Below, piece by piece: positions 34,880 to 43,875 of a DNA stretch of 64,000 nt. The stretch is from NCBI GenBank assembly GCA_024711325.1, contig JANJTC010000007.1:186001-250000 (forward strand). Direction: 5' to 3'. Position numbers and translations under genes: made by a program. Origin of the DNA: Bacteriovoracaceae bacterium. GTDB taxonomy: Bacteria > Bdellovibrionota > Bacteriovoracia > Bacteriovoracales > Bacteriovoracaceae. Position 1 is the first letter of the stretch. The number at the start of each line of letters is the position of its first letter. The notes under the pieces were generated by a model. It saw nothing but the letters and a program-made list of their open reading frames with translations, searched no databases and was not told where the DNA came from.

Positions 34880-35315
34880 GCTTCGTTCAATTGATCTTGC
34901 TGGTTCTGCACTTGATGAAGTGATTTCAATGGATCACCAGTATTTCCCTAATCCATGGACTGAGCAGCAATGGCGGGATTTAAATCCGGCCCTGAATCTC
35001 TTACTTGTATGGCAACCTCAAGATAAGTGCCAAGGATTTGCTCTCTTTGGAGCTGTTCCCGGTGATAACTCTGCGCATTTGTACAAAATACTTCTGCATC
35101 CCGATTGTCGTGGCACGGGAATGGCCCAGGAATTTTGGCAGGCCAGTTGTCTATTTCTTAAAGCAAATGGCATCATAAGTGTCTATTTAGAAGTTGAAGC
35201 TGATAATGCCCCGGCCATAACTTTTTATCAGAAAGTAGGCTATAAGCTCCTGCGAAAGAGCAAAGGTTATTACTCAAATGGACAGGATGCTCTGATTATG
35301 GAGTTGACTCTGTGA
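34863..35315 (+). CDS. rimI: GNAT acetyltransferase, RimI-like
   Basis: A 150-residue GNAT-fold enzyme. The acetyl-CoA-binding motif is LHPDCRGTGMAQEF. The region VYLEVEADNAPAITFYQKVG followed by GYYSNGQDALIME is the standard RimI ending. RimI acetylates the N-terminal alanine of ribosomal protein S18. The gene overlaps the upstream exported-protein gene by 17 bases. It precedes the rimP-nusA-infB operon but is separated from it by a terminator-like hairpin. Confidence 0.82.
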   Translation: MNTTGKLRSIDLAGSALDEVISMDHQYFPNPWTEQQWRDLNPALNLLLVWQPQDKCQGFALFGAVPGDNSAHLYKILLHPDCRGTGMAQEFWQASCLFLKANGIISVYLEVEADNAPAITFYQKVGYKLLRKSKGYYSNGQDALIMELTL

Positions 35316-35392
35316 GTCGCAATGGTTTAAATTGCTCTTTTGCTTAGACTTTGTTAAAAAATAGGCCTGCTCGTTTTAGTTGTGTAGTGAGG

Positions 35393-35425
35393 AAAGGGTG
35401 GATTATTCCATCCTTTTTTATTTTT
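35393..35425 (+). terminator. Terminator/attenuator hairpin directly before rimP
   Basis: The stem AAAGGGTGGA (35393-35402) pairs with TCCATCCTTT (35407-35416) with one G-U pair and a TTAT loop. It is followed by TTTATTTTT, which runs up to the rimP ATG at 35426. It may be the terminator of the rimI transcript or an attenuator of the rimP-nusA-infB operon. A possible promoter (TTGCTC, 17 bases, TTAAAA) lies about 50 bases upstream, which would place the hairpin in a leader RNA. Confidence 0.6.
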
Positions 35426-35950
35426 ATGGATATAAATAGCGTTAGAAGTGGATTAGAGAAAAAGTTTTTTTTGATGTGTGAACCTGTAGTTCAGGAGACT
35501 GGGTATAGGCTTTACGACATGGAATACGTGACTTCTCAAAAACTCCTTAGAATTTATATTCAAGATCCTCGTACCGGCTCTGCTCTCATTGAGGATTGTG
35601 TGAAAGTTGATCATGCTCTTTCACCTGCCTTTGAGACGGAAACGTGGATTCCGGAAGATGTTGTTCTCGAAGTTTCATCTCCCGGTGTCTACCGTCATCT
35701 TTCAACCCTGGAACATTTTAAGATGACCATCGGTGAAGTGATTGCTGTGGTAATCACGGGGCAGTTATCAGAAGAACAAACCAAAGATGCTCCTAAGGGC
35801 ATTAAGGGTGAAAAGAAGTTCCGAGGAACTTTATTAGAAGCTGGCAGTGATGATTACACTGTGGAAGTAAAAGGTTATCCGTTAAAGCTTACTTATAAGC
35901 AGACGAAGAAAGTAAATTTAGATCCCGATTTGAAATCGGTTAGAGAATAA
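35426..35950 (+). CDS. rimP: Ribosome maturation factor RimP
   Basis: A 174-residue protein that assists 30S subunit maturation. The N-terminal domain shows CEPVVQETGYRLYDMEYV and the block LIEDCVKVDHALSPAFETE. VLEVSSPGVYRHL is a RimP hallmark. A C-terminal SH3-like domain follows (KFRGTLLEAGSDDYTVEVKG). I chose the ATG at 35426 on homology, although no Shine-Dalgarno sequence precedes it, since the bases just before it are the T run of a terminator hairpin. It is the first gene of the rimP-nusA-infB-rbfA-truB operon. Confidence 0.93.
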   Translation: MDINSVRSGLEKKFFLMCEPVVQETGYRLYDMEYVTSQKLLRIYIQDPRTGSALIEDCVKVDHALSPAFETETWIPEDVVLEVSSPGVYRHLSTLEHFKMTIGEVIAVVITGQLSEEQTKDAPKGIKGEKKFRGTLLEAGSDDYTVEVKGYPLKLTYKQTKKVNLDPDLKSVRE

Positions 35951-35962
35951 GGAGAGTAAACT

Positions 35963-37378
35963 GTGAACTTTTCAGAATTAGGCCGAGTCATCGAGCAATT
36001 AGGTAAGGACCGTGGCATCAAGAAAGATGTGGTCGTTGGTGCGATTGAGCAGGCTTTCCTTGTTACCGCCAGGAAGAAATTTGGAATTCAAGGTGAATAT
36101 GAAGCTCGTTATAATGAAGAAGATGGTGAAGTTGAAATTTTTCAATATAAGAACGTTGTAGATAAAGTACGTGATTCTATTGTGGAAATTGATTTCGAAT
36201 CAGCTAAAAAACTTGATGAAGACTGTGAAGTTGGTGACCAATTAGGTCTTAAAATCGAAAATCCAGGTTTCTCACGAGTTGATATTCAAACTGCAAAACA
36301 AATTATTTTCCAAAAAGTTCGTGATGCTGAAAGAGATATTCTTTTTGCCGAATTCAAACATCGTGAAGGCGACCTGGTTACAGGTATTGCCCGTCGCTTT
36401 GAAAAAGGTAACGTTGTTATTGATCTTGGTAAGTCTGATGCTGTCCTTCCTAAGAGAGAGATTATCTTTGGAGAAGCTTTCAAGCCAGGTGATAGAATCC
36501 AGGCCTACTTATCAGATGTTGTGATGACTAACCGTGGTCCAGAAATTCGTTTGACCCGTACATCACCAATGTTTTTAGTTAAGTTATTTGAAATTGAAGT
36601 TCCTGAAATCGCCGATGGAACAATTGAAGTTAAGGCTGCGGCCCGTGAACCAGGTTATCGTGCTAAAATTGCAGTAACAACAAAAGATCGTGATATCGAT
36701 CCTGTTGGAGCTTGTGTTGGTATGAAAGGTTCTCGCGTTCAGAACATTGTAAATGAGCTTCAAGGTGAGAAAATTGATATCGTTCGTTGGAATGAGGACA
36801 CTGAAACTTTTGCACGTGCAGCTCTTGCACCGGCAGATATTCAGTCAATCACTCTTAACCATGACGAGCATACTCTTGATGTGATTGTTGAAGATGATCA
36901 GCTTTCGCTTGCTATTGGTAAGCGTGGCCAAAATGTCCGCCTGGCAGCGATGCTTACAGGTTGGAAAATTAATATTATCTCCAAAGCGAAACTCCAAGAG
37001 CGAGTTAAGCTTGCTGTTGAAAATCTTATTCAGCTTTCTAATATCTCAGAAGCAACAGCACAGGTGTTGGTGCAGAAAGGTGTTATGTCGATTGTTGATC
37101 TGGCGGCCGCAACTCCTGAAGAGATTGCCCGTTATCTCGGTAAATCTGTAGCGGATGCTAAGGCCATGATTGAAATCGCATCAAGTGCTCTTGAAGATGA
37201 AAACATCAAGACAGACCTTGATGAGAACGCTGAAATTATTTCTGCTTCAGCTATTCCAAACCAGAGTGGTTTCAAGAAAGCTGAAAGATCAGAAACGAAG
37301 CAGGGTGATGACGTTACTAAGTTCTCAGAAGCTGAAAGAAGACTTCGTGAAGAACTTGCAGCATTTAAATTGAAGTAA
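35963..37378 (+). CDS. nusA: Transcription termination/antitermination factor NusA
   Basis: A 471-residue RNA-polymerase-binding factor. The N-terminal domain (residues 1 to about 130) is followed by the S1 domain ([21 protein letters not shown]). KH1 and KH2 follow ([21 protein letters not shown], then [18 protein letters not shown]), with a single helix-hairpin-helix-like C-terminal segment. The start is GTG with AAGGAG in front, twelve bases after rimP. NusA often controls its own operon by transcription termination, which fits the hairpin before rimP. Confidence 0.96.
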   Translation: MNFSELGRVIEQLGKDRGIKKDVVVGAIEQAFLVTARKKFGIQGEYEARYNEEDGEVEIFQYKNVVDKVRDSIVEIDFESAKKLDEDCEVGDQLGLKIENPGFSRVDIQTAKQIIFQKVRDAERDILFAEFKHREGDLVTGIARRFEKGNVVIDLGKSDAVLPKREIIFGEAFKPGDRIQAYLSDVVMTNRGPEIRLTRTSPMFLVKLFEIEVPEIADGTIEVKAAAREPGYRAKIAVTTKDRDIDPVGACVGMKGSRVQNIVNELQGEKIDIVRWNEDTETFARAALAPADIQSITLNHDEHTLDVIVEDDQLSLAIGKRGQNVRLAAMLTGWKINIISKAKLQERVKLAVENLIQLSNISEATAQVLVQKGVMSIVDLAAATPEEIARYLGKSVADAKAMIEIASSALEDENIKTDLDENAEIISASAIPNQSGFKKAERSETKQGDDVTKFSEAERRLREELAAFKLK

Positions 37379-37406
37379 TTTTTTGAAGTTATAATTGGAG
37401 AAAAGA

Positions 37407-40094
37407 ATGGCAAAAAAAGTTTACGAACTTGCCAATGAACTTGGAGTTGGAGCACTTGATCTCGTTGAGAAGCTCAAGTCGATGGGTTTTAATGTGAGAA
37501 ATCACATGGCAAGCCTGACAGACGAAGAGCTTGTTAAGGCCAAAGCGGCTTATGCAGTCCCTGAGAAGAAGGCTTCCCCAAGTAAGAAAGCCGTTGTTCG
37601 AAAGGTAATCAAGAGAGAAGCTCCACCTGTTGCTGAAGAAGTGCCTGTTGCTCCTAAAGAGGAAGAGGCGGTTGTTCTGGCACCTGAAGCTGAAAAAGAG
37701 GCTCCGGAAGAAGTTGCTCCAGTACCAGCTGTTGAAGTCACTGAAGCTGCTGCTCCCACGGCGGAAGACAAACCTAAAGTTGTCACTGTGAAGCGGAAAA
37801 CAAAAGCTCAGAAGGAAGAGGAAGATAAGCGTGCGGTAGAAGCTAAAGAAGAAGCCGCTGCTCAAGCTGCTGCTGAACAAGCGGCTCGTGCTAACCAGCC
37901 TGAACCAACAGCCGCCAGTTATAACACTTCTAAGATTCGTGATCCTAAAAAAGACTATTACGAAGAGAAGAGACATACCTTTACTCCAGTCTTTATCCCT
38001 GAAGAGACCAAAGTGGAGACTCCTGAGAAGAAAGCTCAAGACGCTCGCTTAATGCCTCGTCGTCCAGTGGATGAAAATGAAAACCTGACTGAAGAAGAGA
38101 AAGACAAAAAACGAATGGGTGACCTTGCAGCTGCCATGGGCAAAAAAGGTGTGGGCGCCGGTAAGAAAGATATCACTGTTATTCGTGCCGACGAAGAATT
38201 GAAGTACGCTTCAGCTCTTGTTGGTAAAGCTATTTATACTCCAGCAAAGAGGAAGAAAATTTACTCAGGACCAACACAAAGAACTTTAATTACAGAAGTT
38301 AAAGAGTCTAAACGAGTTATTACTATTCACGGTGTGATCACTGCTGAAGACCTCGCTCAGAAGCTAAGCGTTCGCTTTGATGCTTTCGCTAACCGTCTTC
38401 TTGAAATCAACCTTCTGGTAAAAGCTGATGATTATATCGGTGTAAAACTTGCGGGCCAGATTGCTGCTCTTTACAACTATAGAGTTGAAGATGTCGCTTT
38501 CAATGAAGAAGCCGTTCTGAATAAGAACGTCGGTGAGGATAAGTCAGAGTTTCCAACGAGAAATCCAATCATTACGATCATGGGTCACGTTGACCATGGG
38601 AAAACTTCGCTTTTAGATTACATCCGTAAAGCTAAGGTTGCCTCAGGAGAAGCTGGTGGTATCACTCAACACATTGGTGCTTACTCAGTAAATGTTAAGA
38701 ACGCCATGCTTACGTTCCTCGATACTCCTGGTCACGCGGCTTTTGCGGCCATGAGACAACGTGGAGCTAACGTAACAGATATCGTGGTTCTGGTAGTTGC
38801 TGCTGATGATGGTGTTATGCCTCAGACTGTTGAATCAATCCGTTTTTGTAAAAATGCTAATGTTCCAGTAATCGTTGCTGTGAATAAAATAGATAAACCT
38901 GCTGCTAATCCGGATAAGGTGAAGCAAGGTTTGGTTGAGTTCGGCTTACTCCCAGAAGACTGGGGTGGTGAAACTCAGTATGTACATCTTTCGGCCTTAA
39001 CTGGTGAAGGTATTGATAATCTTCTTGAGGCCATTCAGCTTCAGGCGGAAATCATGGATCTTCGCGAGAATCCAAAAGGTCCTGCTGAAGGTATTGTTAT
39101 TGAATCAAAAATTGAAGTTGGACGTGGTCCGGTTACAACCATCTTGATTCAAAAAGGTACACTGGCCAAGGGTGATGCCATTGTTGTTGGTGAAACTTCA
39201 GGTAGAGCTCGTTCACTTATGGATTACACCGGTAAGATGTTAAATGCTGCCGGTCCTTCGACTCCTGTTCAGATCCTGGGACTTGAAAATGTTCCATCTC
39301 CGGGAGACGTGCTTAACGTTGTGAAAAACGAGCGTGAAGCCACTAAGATTGTTGAAAATCGTATCAATGAGAGAAAAGCTCTTGCTAATACTTCAATTGA
39401 AGCTAAAAAAGTTTCTTTGGAAGATTTCTTTGCAACTGCCCAGAACAACTCTGAGGCTGAGAAGAAAGTTCTTAAACTTATTGTCCGTTCAGATGTTCAA
39501 GGATCTTTTGAAGCTATTCGTACGGCCGTGGAACAGCTCGGAAACAATGAAGTGTCAGTTGAAGTTATTGGCGGTGGTGTAGGTGCCATTACTGATAACG
39601 ATGTCAATCTGGCGGCTTCTACACAAGCCTTTATCATGGGCTTTAATATGAGACCAGTAACGACTGCTCGTCGTCTTTCTGAAGAGAAAGGCGTTGATAT
39701 CAAGACTTACTCGATCATTTATGAACTTATCAATGATGTAACACTTGCCCTTGAAGGCATGTTAACACCTGAGAAAGTTGAGAAATACATTGGACGTGCT
39801 CAAGTACGTGAAACTTTCGCCATTCCTAAAGTTGGTACTATTGCAGGTACTGCCGTGGTTGACGGTAAGATTGAGCGAGGCTGTAATATCCGTCTTCTTC
39901 GTGATGGTAAAATCATTTACGACGGTAAACTTACAACTCTCAAGCGCTTCAAAGATGAAGTTAAAGAAGTTAAAAACGGTTACGAGTGCGGTATGTCTCT
40001 TGAGAACTTCAATGATGTTAAAACTGAAGACATTATCGAAGCCTATATTATGGAAGAGAAGAAAAGAACGCTTACTTCTGATCTTACTCTCTAA
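37407..40094 (+). CDS. infB: Translation initiation factor IF-2
   Basis: An 895-residue GTPase that delivers initiator tRNA to the ribosome. The N-terminal IF2-N module (KVYELANELGVGALDLVEKLK) is followed by a long Ala/Glu/Pro/Lys-rich linker (residues about 55-200). The G domain starts with GHVDHGKTS (393-401), with DTPGHAAF and NKIDKP following. Domains II-IV extend to the C-terminus. The ATG at 37407 has GGAG upstream. It lies 28 bases after nusA in the classic order. Confidence 0.97.
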   Translation: MAKKVYELANELGVGALDLVEKLKSMGFNVRNHMASLTDEELVKAKAAYAVPEKKASPSKKAVVRKVIKREAPPVAEEVPVAPKEEEAVVLAPEAEKEAPEEVAPVPAVEVTEAAAPTAEDKPKVVTVKRKTKAQKEEEDKRAVEAKEEAAAQAAAEQAARANQPEPTAASYNTSKIRDPKKDYYEEKRHTFTPVFIPEETKVETPEKKAQDARLMPRRPVDENENLTEEEKDKKRMGDLAAAMGKKGVGAGKKDITVIRADEELKYASALVGKAIYTPAKRKKIYSGPTQRTLITEVKESKRVITIHGVITAEDLAQKLSVRFDAFANRLLEINLLVKADDYIGVKLAGQIAALYNYRVEDVAFNEEAVLNKNVGEDKSEFPTRNPIITIMGHVDHGKTSLLDYIRKAKVASGEAGGITQHIGAYSVNVKNAMLTFLDTPGHAAFAAMRQRGANVTDIVVLVVAADDGVMPQTVESIRFCKNANVPVIVAVNKIDKPAANPDKVKQGLVEFGLLPEDWGGETQYVHLSALTGEGIDNLLEAIQLQAEIMDLRENPKGPAEGIVIESKIEVGRGPVTTILIQKGTLAKGDAIVVGETSGRARSLMDYTGKMLNAAGPSTPVQILGLENVPSPGDVLNVVKNEREATKIVENRINERKALANTSIEAKKVSLEDFFATAQNNSEAEKKVLKLIVRSDVQGSFEAIRTAVEQLGNNEVSVEVIGGGVGAITDNDVNLAASTQAFIMGFNMRPVTTARRLSEEKGVDIKTYSIIYELINDVTLALEGMLTPEKVEKYIGRAQVRETFAIPKVGTIAGTAVVDGKIERGCNIRLLRDGKIIYDGKLTTLKRFKDEVKEVKNGYECGMSLENFNDVKTEDIIEAYIMEEKKRTLTSDLTL

Positions 40095-40103
40095 GGATAA
40101 ATT

Positions 40104-40463
40104 GTGGCCGGACGTGGTAATAAATTTTCAAAAATCAAATACGAGGAAAGGGTCCGCGATGAGATTAATCTCGCTCTCAGAAGAGAGTTCGCGGATCCTC
40201 GTCTCATGAATGTTTCTGTTACTCACGTCGAGCTAACTCAAGATTATTCTCATGCTAAAGTGTACTGGGATACTTTCAATGCAAACACTCGTGGCGATGC
40301 CAAAGAGGCCATTGAAAGTACTGCTGGACGCATGAGAAAGCTTCTTTCAACAAAGATGGAAGTTCGTCATACTCCTGAAATTCACTATATTTATAATTCT
40401 CAATTCGAAGATGAGAGTAAAATCGATAAGCTTTTGAAAGATTCGGCGGATGAAGCCGAATAA
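40104..40463 (+). CDS. rbfA: Ribosome-binding factor A
   Basis: A 119-residue KH-like cold-shock and 16S rRNA maturation factor. VRDEINLALRREFADPRLMNVSVTHVELTQDYSHAKVYW is the standard RbfA core (two joined blocks), and the C-terminus ends in an acidic tail after KIDKLLKDS. The start codon is GTG. The next gene, truB, begins inside its last 14 bases, so the two are translationally coupled. Confidence 0.94.
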   Translation: MAGRGNKFSKIKYEERVRDEINLALRREFADPRLMNVSVTHVELTQDYSHAKVYWDTFNANTRGDAKEAIESTAGRMRKLLSTKMEVRHTPEIHYIYNSQFEDESKIDKLLKDSADEAE

Positions 40464-41445
40464 GAAACAGGCCCTTTTTCCACCTCTGGTATTCAATGTC
40501 TTTAAACCTGCTCGCATAACATCTTATGATGTTGTCAGGCATTTTAAACGCCATCTTCCTCCCGGATTTGGAAAAATTGGACATTTCGGAACCCTGGATC
40601 CATTTGCATCCGGGGTCTTAATGATAGGTATTTGCGGGGCCGCAAGACTTAATGATTTTATTCATGACTTCCTTCCAAAAACATATCTGGCCGTAGGCAA
40701 ACTTGGAATTGAAACACCTACCGGGGATTATACTTCTGAAGTTGTTCAGAGAGATGACTCTCTTTATCTAAAACGTGAGATTGCCAGTTTTTCAGCTGCT
40801 TTCATTGAGGAAAAACTTCGGGAAAAATTTATAGGTGATTACTGGCAGGCGCCTCATAAATATTCGGCTTCAAAATTTATGGGAAAAAATCTTCATGAAT
40901 GGGCCCGTGAAGGGGTGGAAGTTAAAAAAGAGCCAGTTCTGCGACGAGTGTATAAAATAGAGGTAGTAAAATATCAGTTCCCTTATCTTTCAGTCAGAGT
41001 TGAGGTGAGTTCAGGAACCTATGTCAGAACGCTTTTTGCAGATATGTGTAATTATCTAGGGACTTTAGGCTCTTTGATCTCTCTGGTGAGAGAGAGTGTT
41101 GGGCCCGTTAATATTAAGACGGCCATTTTTAAAAAGGACTGGCCGCTAGATAAGTTACCATCCATTATTGATTTAGGAATGAAGATCGAAGATGTTCTTC
41201 CTTTTTCTCAGTATAAATTAAACGCCCAACACACACTGGCCTTCAAGAATGGCGCCTTCTTACGACCAGCTGAAATGCAGCTCTCATTTGAGAGCAAAAT
41301 GTCTGATTCCTATTTCTGGATGACTGATGAAGAGGATCGTCTTTTAGGTCTGGGAGAAAAAACCTTTCCTAATGAGCTTAAGGCAAAGATAAATTTTCAT
41401 TCAGAGGTCCTAACTGGGCCTGCATCTGATCATAACCCTGAATAA
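40450..41445 (+). CDS. truB: tRNA pseudouridine-55 synthase
   Basis: A 331-residue pseudouridine synthase. FKPARITSYDVV and KIGHFGTLDPFASGVLMIG carry the catalytic aspartate in GTLDP, and VEVSSGTYVRTLFADM is the second family motif. It modifies U55 in the T loop of tRNA. It ends the rimP operon. The last 68 bases overlap the 3' end of the convergent plsC gene, so both C-termini are encoded on opposite strands of the same DNA. Confidence 0.94.
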   Translation: MKPNKKQALFPPLVFNVFKPARITSYDVVRHFKRHLPPGFGKIGHFGTLDPFASGVLMIGICGAARLNDFIHDFLPKTYLAVGKLGIETPTGDYTSEVVQRDDSLYLKREIASFSAAFIEEKLREKFIGDYWQAPHKYSASKFMGKNLHEWAREGVEVKKEPVLRRVYKIEVVKYQFPYLSVRVEVSSGTYVRTLFADMCNYLGTLGSLISLVRESVGPVNIKTAIFKKDWPLDKLPSIIDLGMKIEDVLPFSQYKLNAQHTLAFKNGAFLRPAEMQLSFESKMSDSYFWMTDEEDRLLGLGEKTFPNELKAKINFHSEVLTGPASDHNPE

Positions 41446-42154
41446 CTTGATTCCAACAAGCCTCTGTGAAAACATCAACTGCTGAAAAATCTTTCGGATC
41501 AATTTCTTTATGAACAATGATTCCCACGCTTCTTCCTGGGTTAATCATTCCCTTAGCATTCAGTATCCCTCTTGTGCCATAAATACTGACAGGAATGACT
41601 GGGATTTTTTCGTTATAAGCAAAAATCAATAATGTTCTTTTAATTTCTGAATAGGCCTTGGGATGTGCTGTTTTTGAACGAGTACCTTCGGGATATACCT
41701 GAAGGCCAATTCCTTGCTTGGTGATTCTTTTTTTGGCCTTCTCAAACACTTGTCTTCTTGATGCAGTTTTACTTCTGGAAACGGGTAGCGCTCCCGAGAT
41801 CCATGCCATCCATCCAAGAATAGGAATGTTCAGGACTTCTTTTTTCATGATTGGTGGGGCCTGATGTTTAGTTGCCTGAAGAGGAATATCCATATAGCTC
41901 TGATGATTAGCAATCAAAAGACCTTTGGCAGGGATGACATTAAAAGCCTCAGAGCGATGGTCTTCTGATATTCGAATCTTAGCATGACAAGCGTAACGCA
42001 GTATGATCAGACCAAAATACTTCCATACCGGGGAGACCATTTTTAATCGTCGTTCCAAGGGGAATGGGAAGGCAATCAAACACCCTGGAAGAAGTACGAA
42101 AACCAGAGCGAAGAAGCCCACAAAAATAGCTTTTATTTGAATTAGAATTTGCAT
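41378..42154 (-). CDS. plsC: 1-acyl-glycerol-3-phosphate acyltransferase (PlsC-like)
   Basis: A 258-residue membrane-associated acyltransferase that makes phosphatidic acid. An N-terminal hydrophobic segment (residues about 7-30) is followed by the catalytic motif NHQSYMD (HxxxxD) and the phosphate-binding VYPEGTRSK. The C-terminal part is soluble. The start may be three codons upstream (42163). The 3' end overlaps truB by 68 bases on the opposite strand. The gene appears monocistronic. Confidence 0.9.
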   Translation of the reverse strand: MQILIQIKAIFVGFFALVFVLLPGCLIAFPFPLERRLKMVSPVWKYFGLIILRYACHAKIRISEDHRSEAFNVIPAKGLLIANHQSYMDIPLQATKHQAPPIMKKEVLNIPILGWMAWISGALPVSRSKTASRRQVFEKAKKRITKQGIGLQVYPEGTRSKTAHPKAYSEIKRTLLIFAYNEKIPVIPVSIYGTRGILNAKGMINPGRSVGIIVHKEIDPKDFSAVDVFTEACWNQVIQGYDQMQAQLGPLNENLSLP

Positions 42155-42232
42155 GCAGGCCATTGTACTTATTCTATTTAAACAGACAACAAACAGGTGG
42201 ATCTTTTTGTTCTAATTCTTCACTATTTAGGA

Positions 42233-42238
42233 TATAAT
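42233..42238 (+). promoter_or_regulatory. Perfect -10 element before the anchored ferredoxin gene
   Basis: TATAAT lies 36 bases before the GTG start. No good -35 hexamer is visible at 17 bases (TTCTAA only). Confidence 0.4.
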
Positions 42239-42273
42239 TCCATAGATTAACAGGATTAATTTAGGAGTTTACT

Positions 42274-43149
42274 GTGTCAACCAGCTTAATCGCCATGGGC
42301 GTTGCTATTTTTCTGGTTATTAATTTAGTAGTGGGTTTGGCCATACTAAGTTTATTATTCGGAACTTTTGAAACCCTTTTTGGTAAGCCTAAACTTTCAA
42401 TACTTAGATCTACCAAAAGCGGAAACTTTTTTGCCTTTGGTTTTAAGTGGAATTCGGCTAAAGAGCCTGCCGCTATCAACACTATTCGTATCCGCTTATT
42501 CAATCCGTTTGGAAATCCGACCCAGGTTCAAGTGACCAAACAGTTTGAGCCCAAGAAAAATTCATTTGCTGTAGAAGTTGATATGGGGCCTGGTCTGATT
42601 GACCTATTAGGTGCTAAGAATTTTGACCTGGCGACTATTCAGGTTGAAGTTGCCTCTTCTAAAGATGGTCTTTCTTGGCATTTTGATATGAAGGGACCTA
42701 AGTTTAAGAGATTGGTTTCTGAAGCTCATCTGACTGTTGATCAATTTATTAGTGATCATAAAATTGAAACTCTTAAGACTTCTAAGCCACCGATTGATAT
42801 TCCCATCCGTAGTTTTATAGCTGATACAGTGCCAGGAAAAGGTGCTCAATTGGCCATTCCAACCAATCCTTCATTTGCCGCTCACTTTGCAGGAAGTGCT
42901 GCACCTACGACAACGGGAGGATCTGGTGGTGCCCAGGCCCCTGCCGGTGAGAACTTTGCTGTTGCTAAAGTTTGGATTGAGCCAGGTTGTATTGTTTGTA
43001 ACGCTTGTGAAGATATTTATAAAGACGTTTTTGAGGTGCTTTCAGATACTTGTATCATTAGACCGAACGCTCCTCTAAACGATGGATTAAGAATTCAGGA
43101 AGCTGCCGAAGCTTGCCCAGTAGAGGTCATCAAATTTACAAAAGCATAA
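42274..43149 (+). CDS. Membrane-anchored ferredoxin-like protein
   Basis: A 291-residue protein with three parts. Residues about 5-30 form one transmembrane helix. Residues about 40-185 form a domain I do not recognise. A flexible Gly/Ala/Pro/Thr linker (205-226) leads to a single [4Fe-4S] ferredoxin domain. The cluster ligands are C239, C242 and C245 (CIVCNAC) and C281 (ACPVEV). The start is GTG with TAGGAG before it. It probably carries electrons at the inner face of the membrane, perhaps for the ferredoxin oxidoreductase at 23.8-27.2 kb, but no partner is adjacent. A strong terminator follows. Confidence 0.8.
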   Translation: MSTSLIAMGVAIFLVINLVVGLAILSLLFGTFETLFGKPKLSILRSTKSGNFFAFGFKWNSAKEPAAINTIRIRLFNPFGNPTQVQVTKQFEPKKNSFAVEVDMGPGLIDLLGAKNFDLATIQVEVASSKDGLSWHFDMKGPKFKRLVSEAHLTVDQFISDHKIETLKTSKPPIDIPIRSFIADTVPGKGAQLAIPTNPSFAAHFAGSAAPTTTGGSGGAQAPAGENFAVAKVWIEPGCIVCNACEDIYKDVFEVLSDTCIIRPNAPLNDGLRIQEAAEACPVEVIKFTKA

Positions 43150-43157
43150 ATTAAAAA

Positions 43158-43183
43158 GGCCCTCTCTGAGGGCCTTTTTTTTT
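43158..43183. terminator. Bidirectional terminator
   Basis: A 7-bp stem GGCCCTC/GAGGGCC with a TCT loop is flanked by AAAAA on the left and nine T on the right. It can end both the ferredoxin gene (plus) and the M14 peptidase gene (minus). Confidence 0.9.
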
Positions 43184-43185
43184 AC

Positions 43186-43875
43186 TTATTTGAGTTTTTC
43201 CCACACCAGATCTGTTTGGAAGAAGTTTTTCAATCCTTCCTCATTTTCCAACCAGATTTCCTTTAAGCTTTCACGATGCTTTTTAAGTTCAGGGCATTCA
43301 AAAGTCAGGACTGGAGAATTATATTTCTCAACTGCAAAAGTCCCAAGGGAGCCTGGAGTAGGGTATCCAATATCTGAAGCAGTTTCATACTTATTGAATT
43401 GAGAAAGGTAGTCGGCCACATCTTTGGAATTACCATTGTAATTAAGAATAGGTTTCCAGGTATGGAATGAAATAATCAGGCCAGGTTTATACTTATCCAT
43501 GAGTTTTACCAGGTACTGGTTTTCCGGTTCTGACATGGCCTTGCTGCCTGGATTGTACTTGGCCTGAGTATGAACGCCAGTCCAGTCTTTAGTCGGCAGA
43601 TTGCGATTCAGGTCGACCTGATGAGCATTCACCCGAGTTTGGGCCCGGTAGCCGTCGACATTAAGAATTGGAATAACAATCATAGGAAGATCTTTTAAGG
43701 AATGTTCTAATTTTAGCCATTGGAACAATTCTTTTAAGACGTAAACTCCCTCAACTTCATCTCCGTGTACTCCACCTATTAAGTAGAGGTATTTGGGCGC
43801 TTTGATGTCAGTCTTAAACGCCGGAATAGAATTGCCTTCAAAAGATTGTCCGCTTTCTATCTCTGAAAAAATCAT
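43186..43875 (-). CDS. M14-family zinc carboxypeptidase (MpaA-like)
   Basis: A 229-residue metallocarboxypeptidase-fold protein. The zinc-binding HxxE is in GGVHGDEVEG, the third zinc histidine is in LIISFHTW, and the catalytic glutamate is in LTFECPE. VDLNRNLP with the substrate-binding arginine is also present. The short length and lack of a signal peptide resemble MpaA, which cleaves the gamma-D-Glu-diaminopimelate bond of recycled murein peptides. In a predator such an enzyme could process prey peptidoglycan fragments. It overlaps the queD-like gene by four bases. Confidence 0.82.
   Translation of the reverse strand: MIFSEIESGQSFEGNSIPAFKTDIKAPKYLYLIGGVHGDEVEGVYVLKELFQWLKLEHSLKDLPMIVIPILNVDGYRAQTRVNAHQVDLNRNLPTKDWTGVHTQAKYNPGSKAMSEPENQYLVKLMDKYKPGLIISFHTWKPILNYNGNSKDVADYLSQFNKYETASDIGYPTPGSLGTFAVEKYNSPVLTFECPELKKHRESLKEIWLENEEGLKNFFQTDLVWEKLK

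Noticed and set aside
37395-37406. TTG start four codons before the infB ATG
   Set aside because: It overlaps the ribosome-binding site GGAG. IF-2 proteins begin at the MAKKVYEL-like sequence.
37560-37920. Alanine/glutamate codon repeats in the infB 5' region as a DNA repeat
   Set aside because: This is the normal low-complexity linker of IF-2 and not a repeat array.
37389-38039. 216-codon minus-strand ORF opposite infB, rich in Phe and Ser
   Set aside because: It is the antisense shadow of the Glu/Lys/Ala-rich linker of IF-2 and has no domain or own signals.
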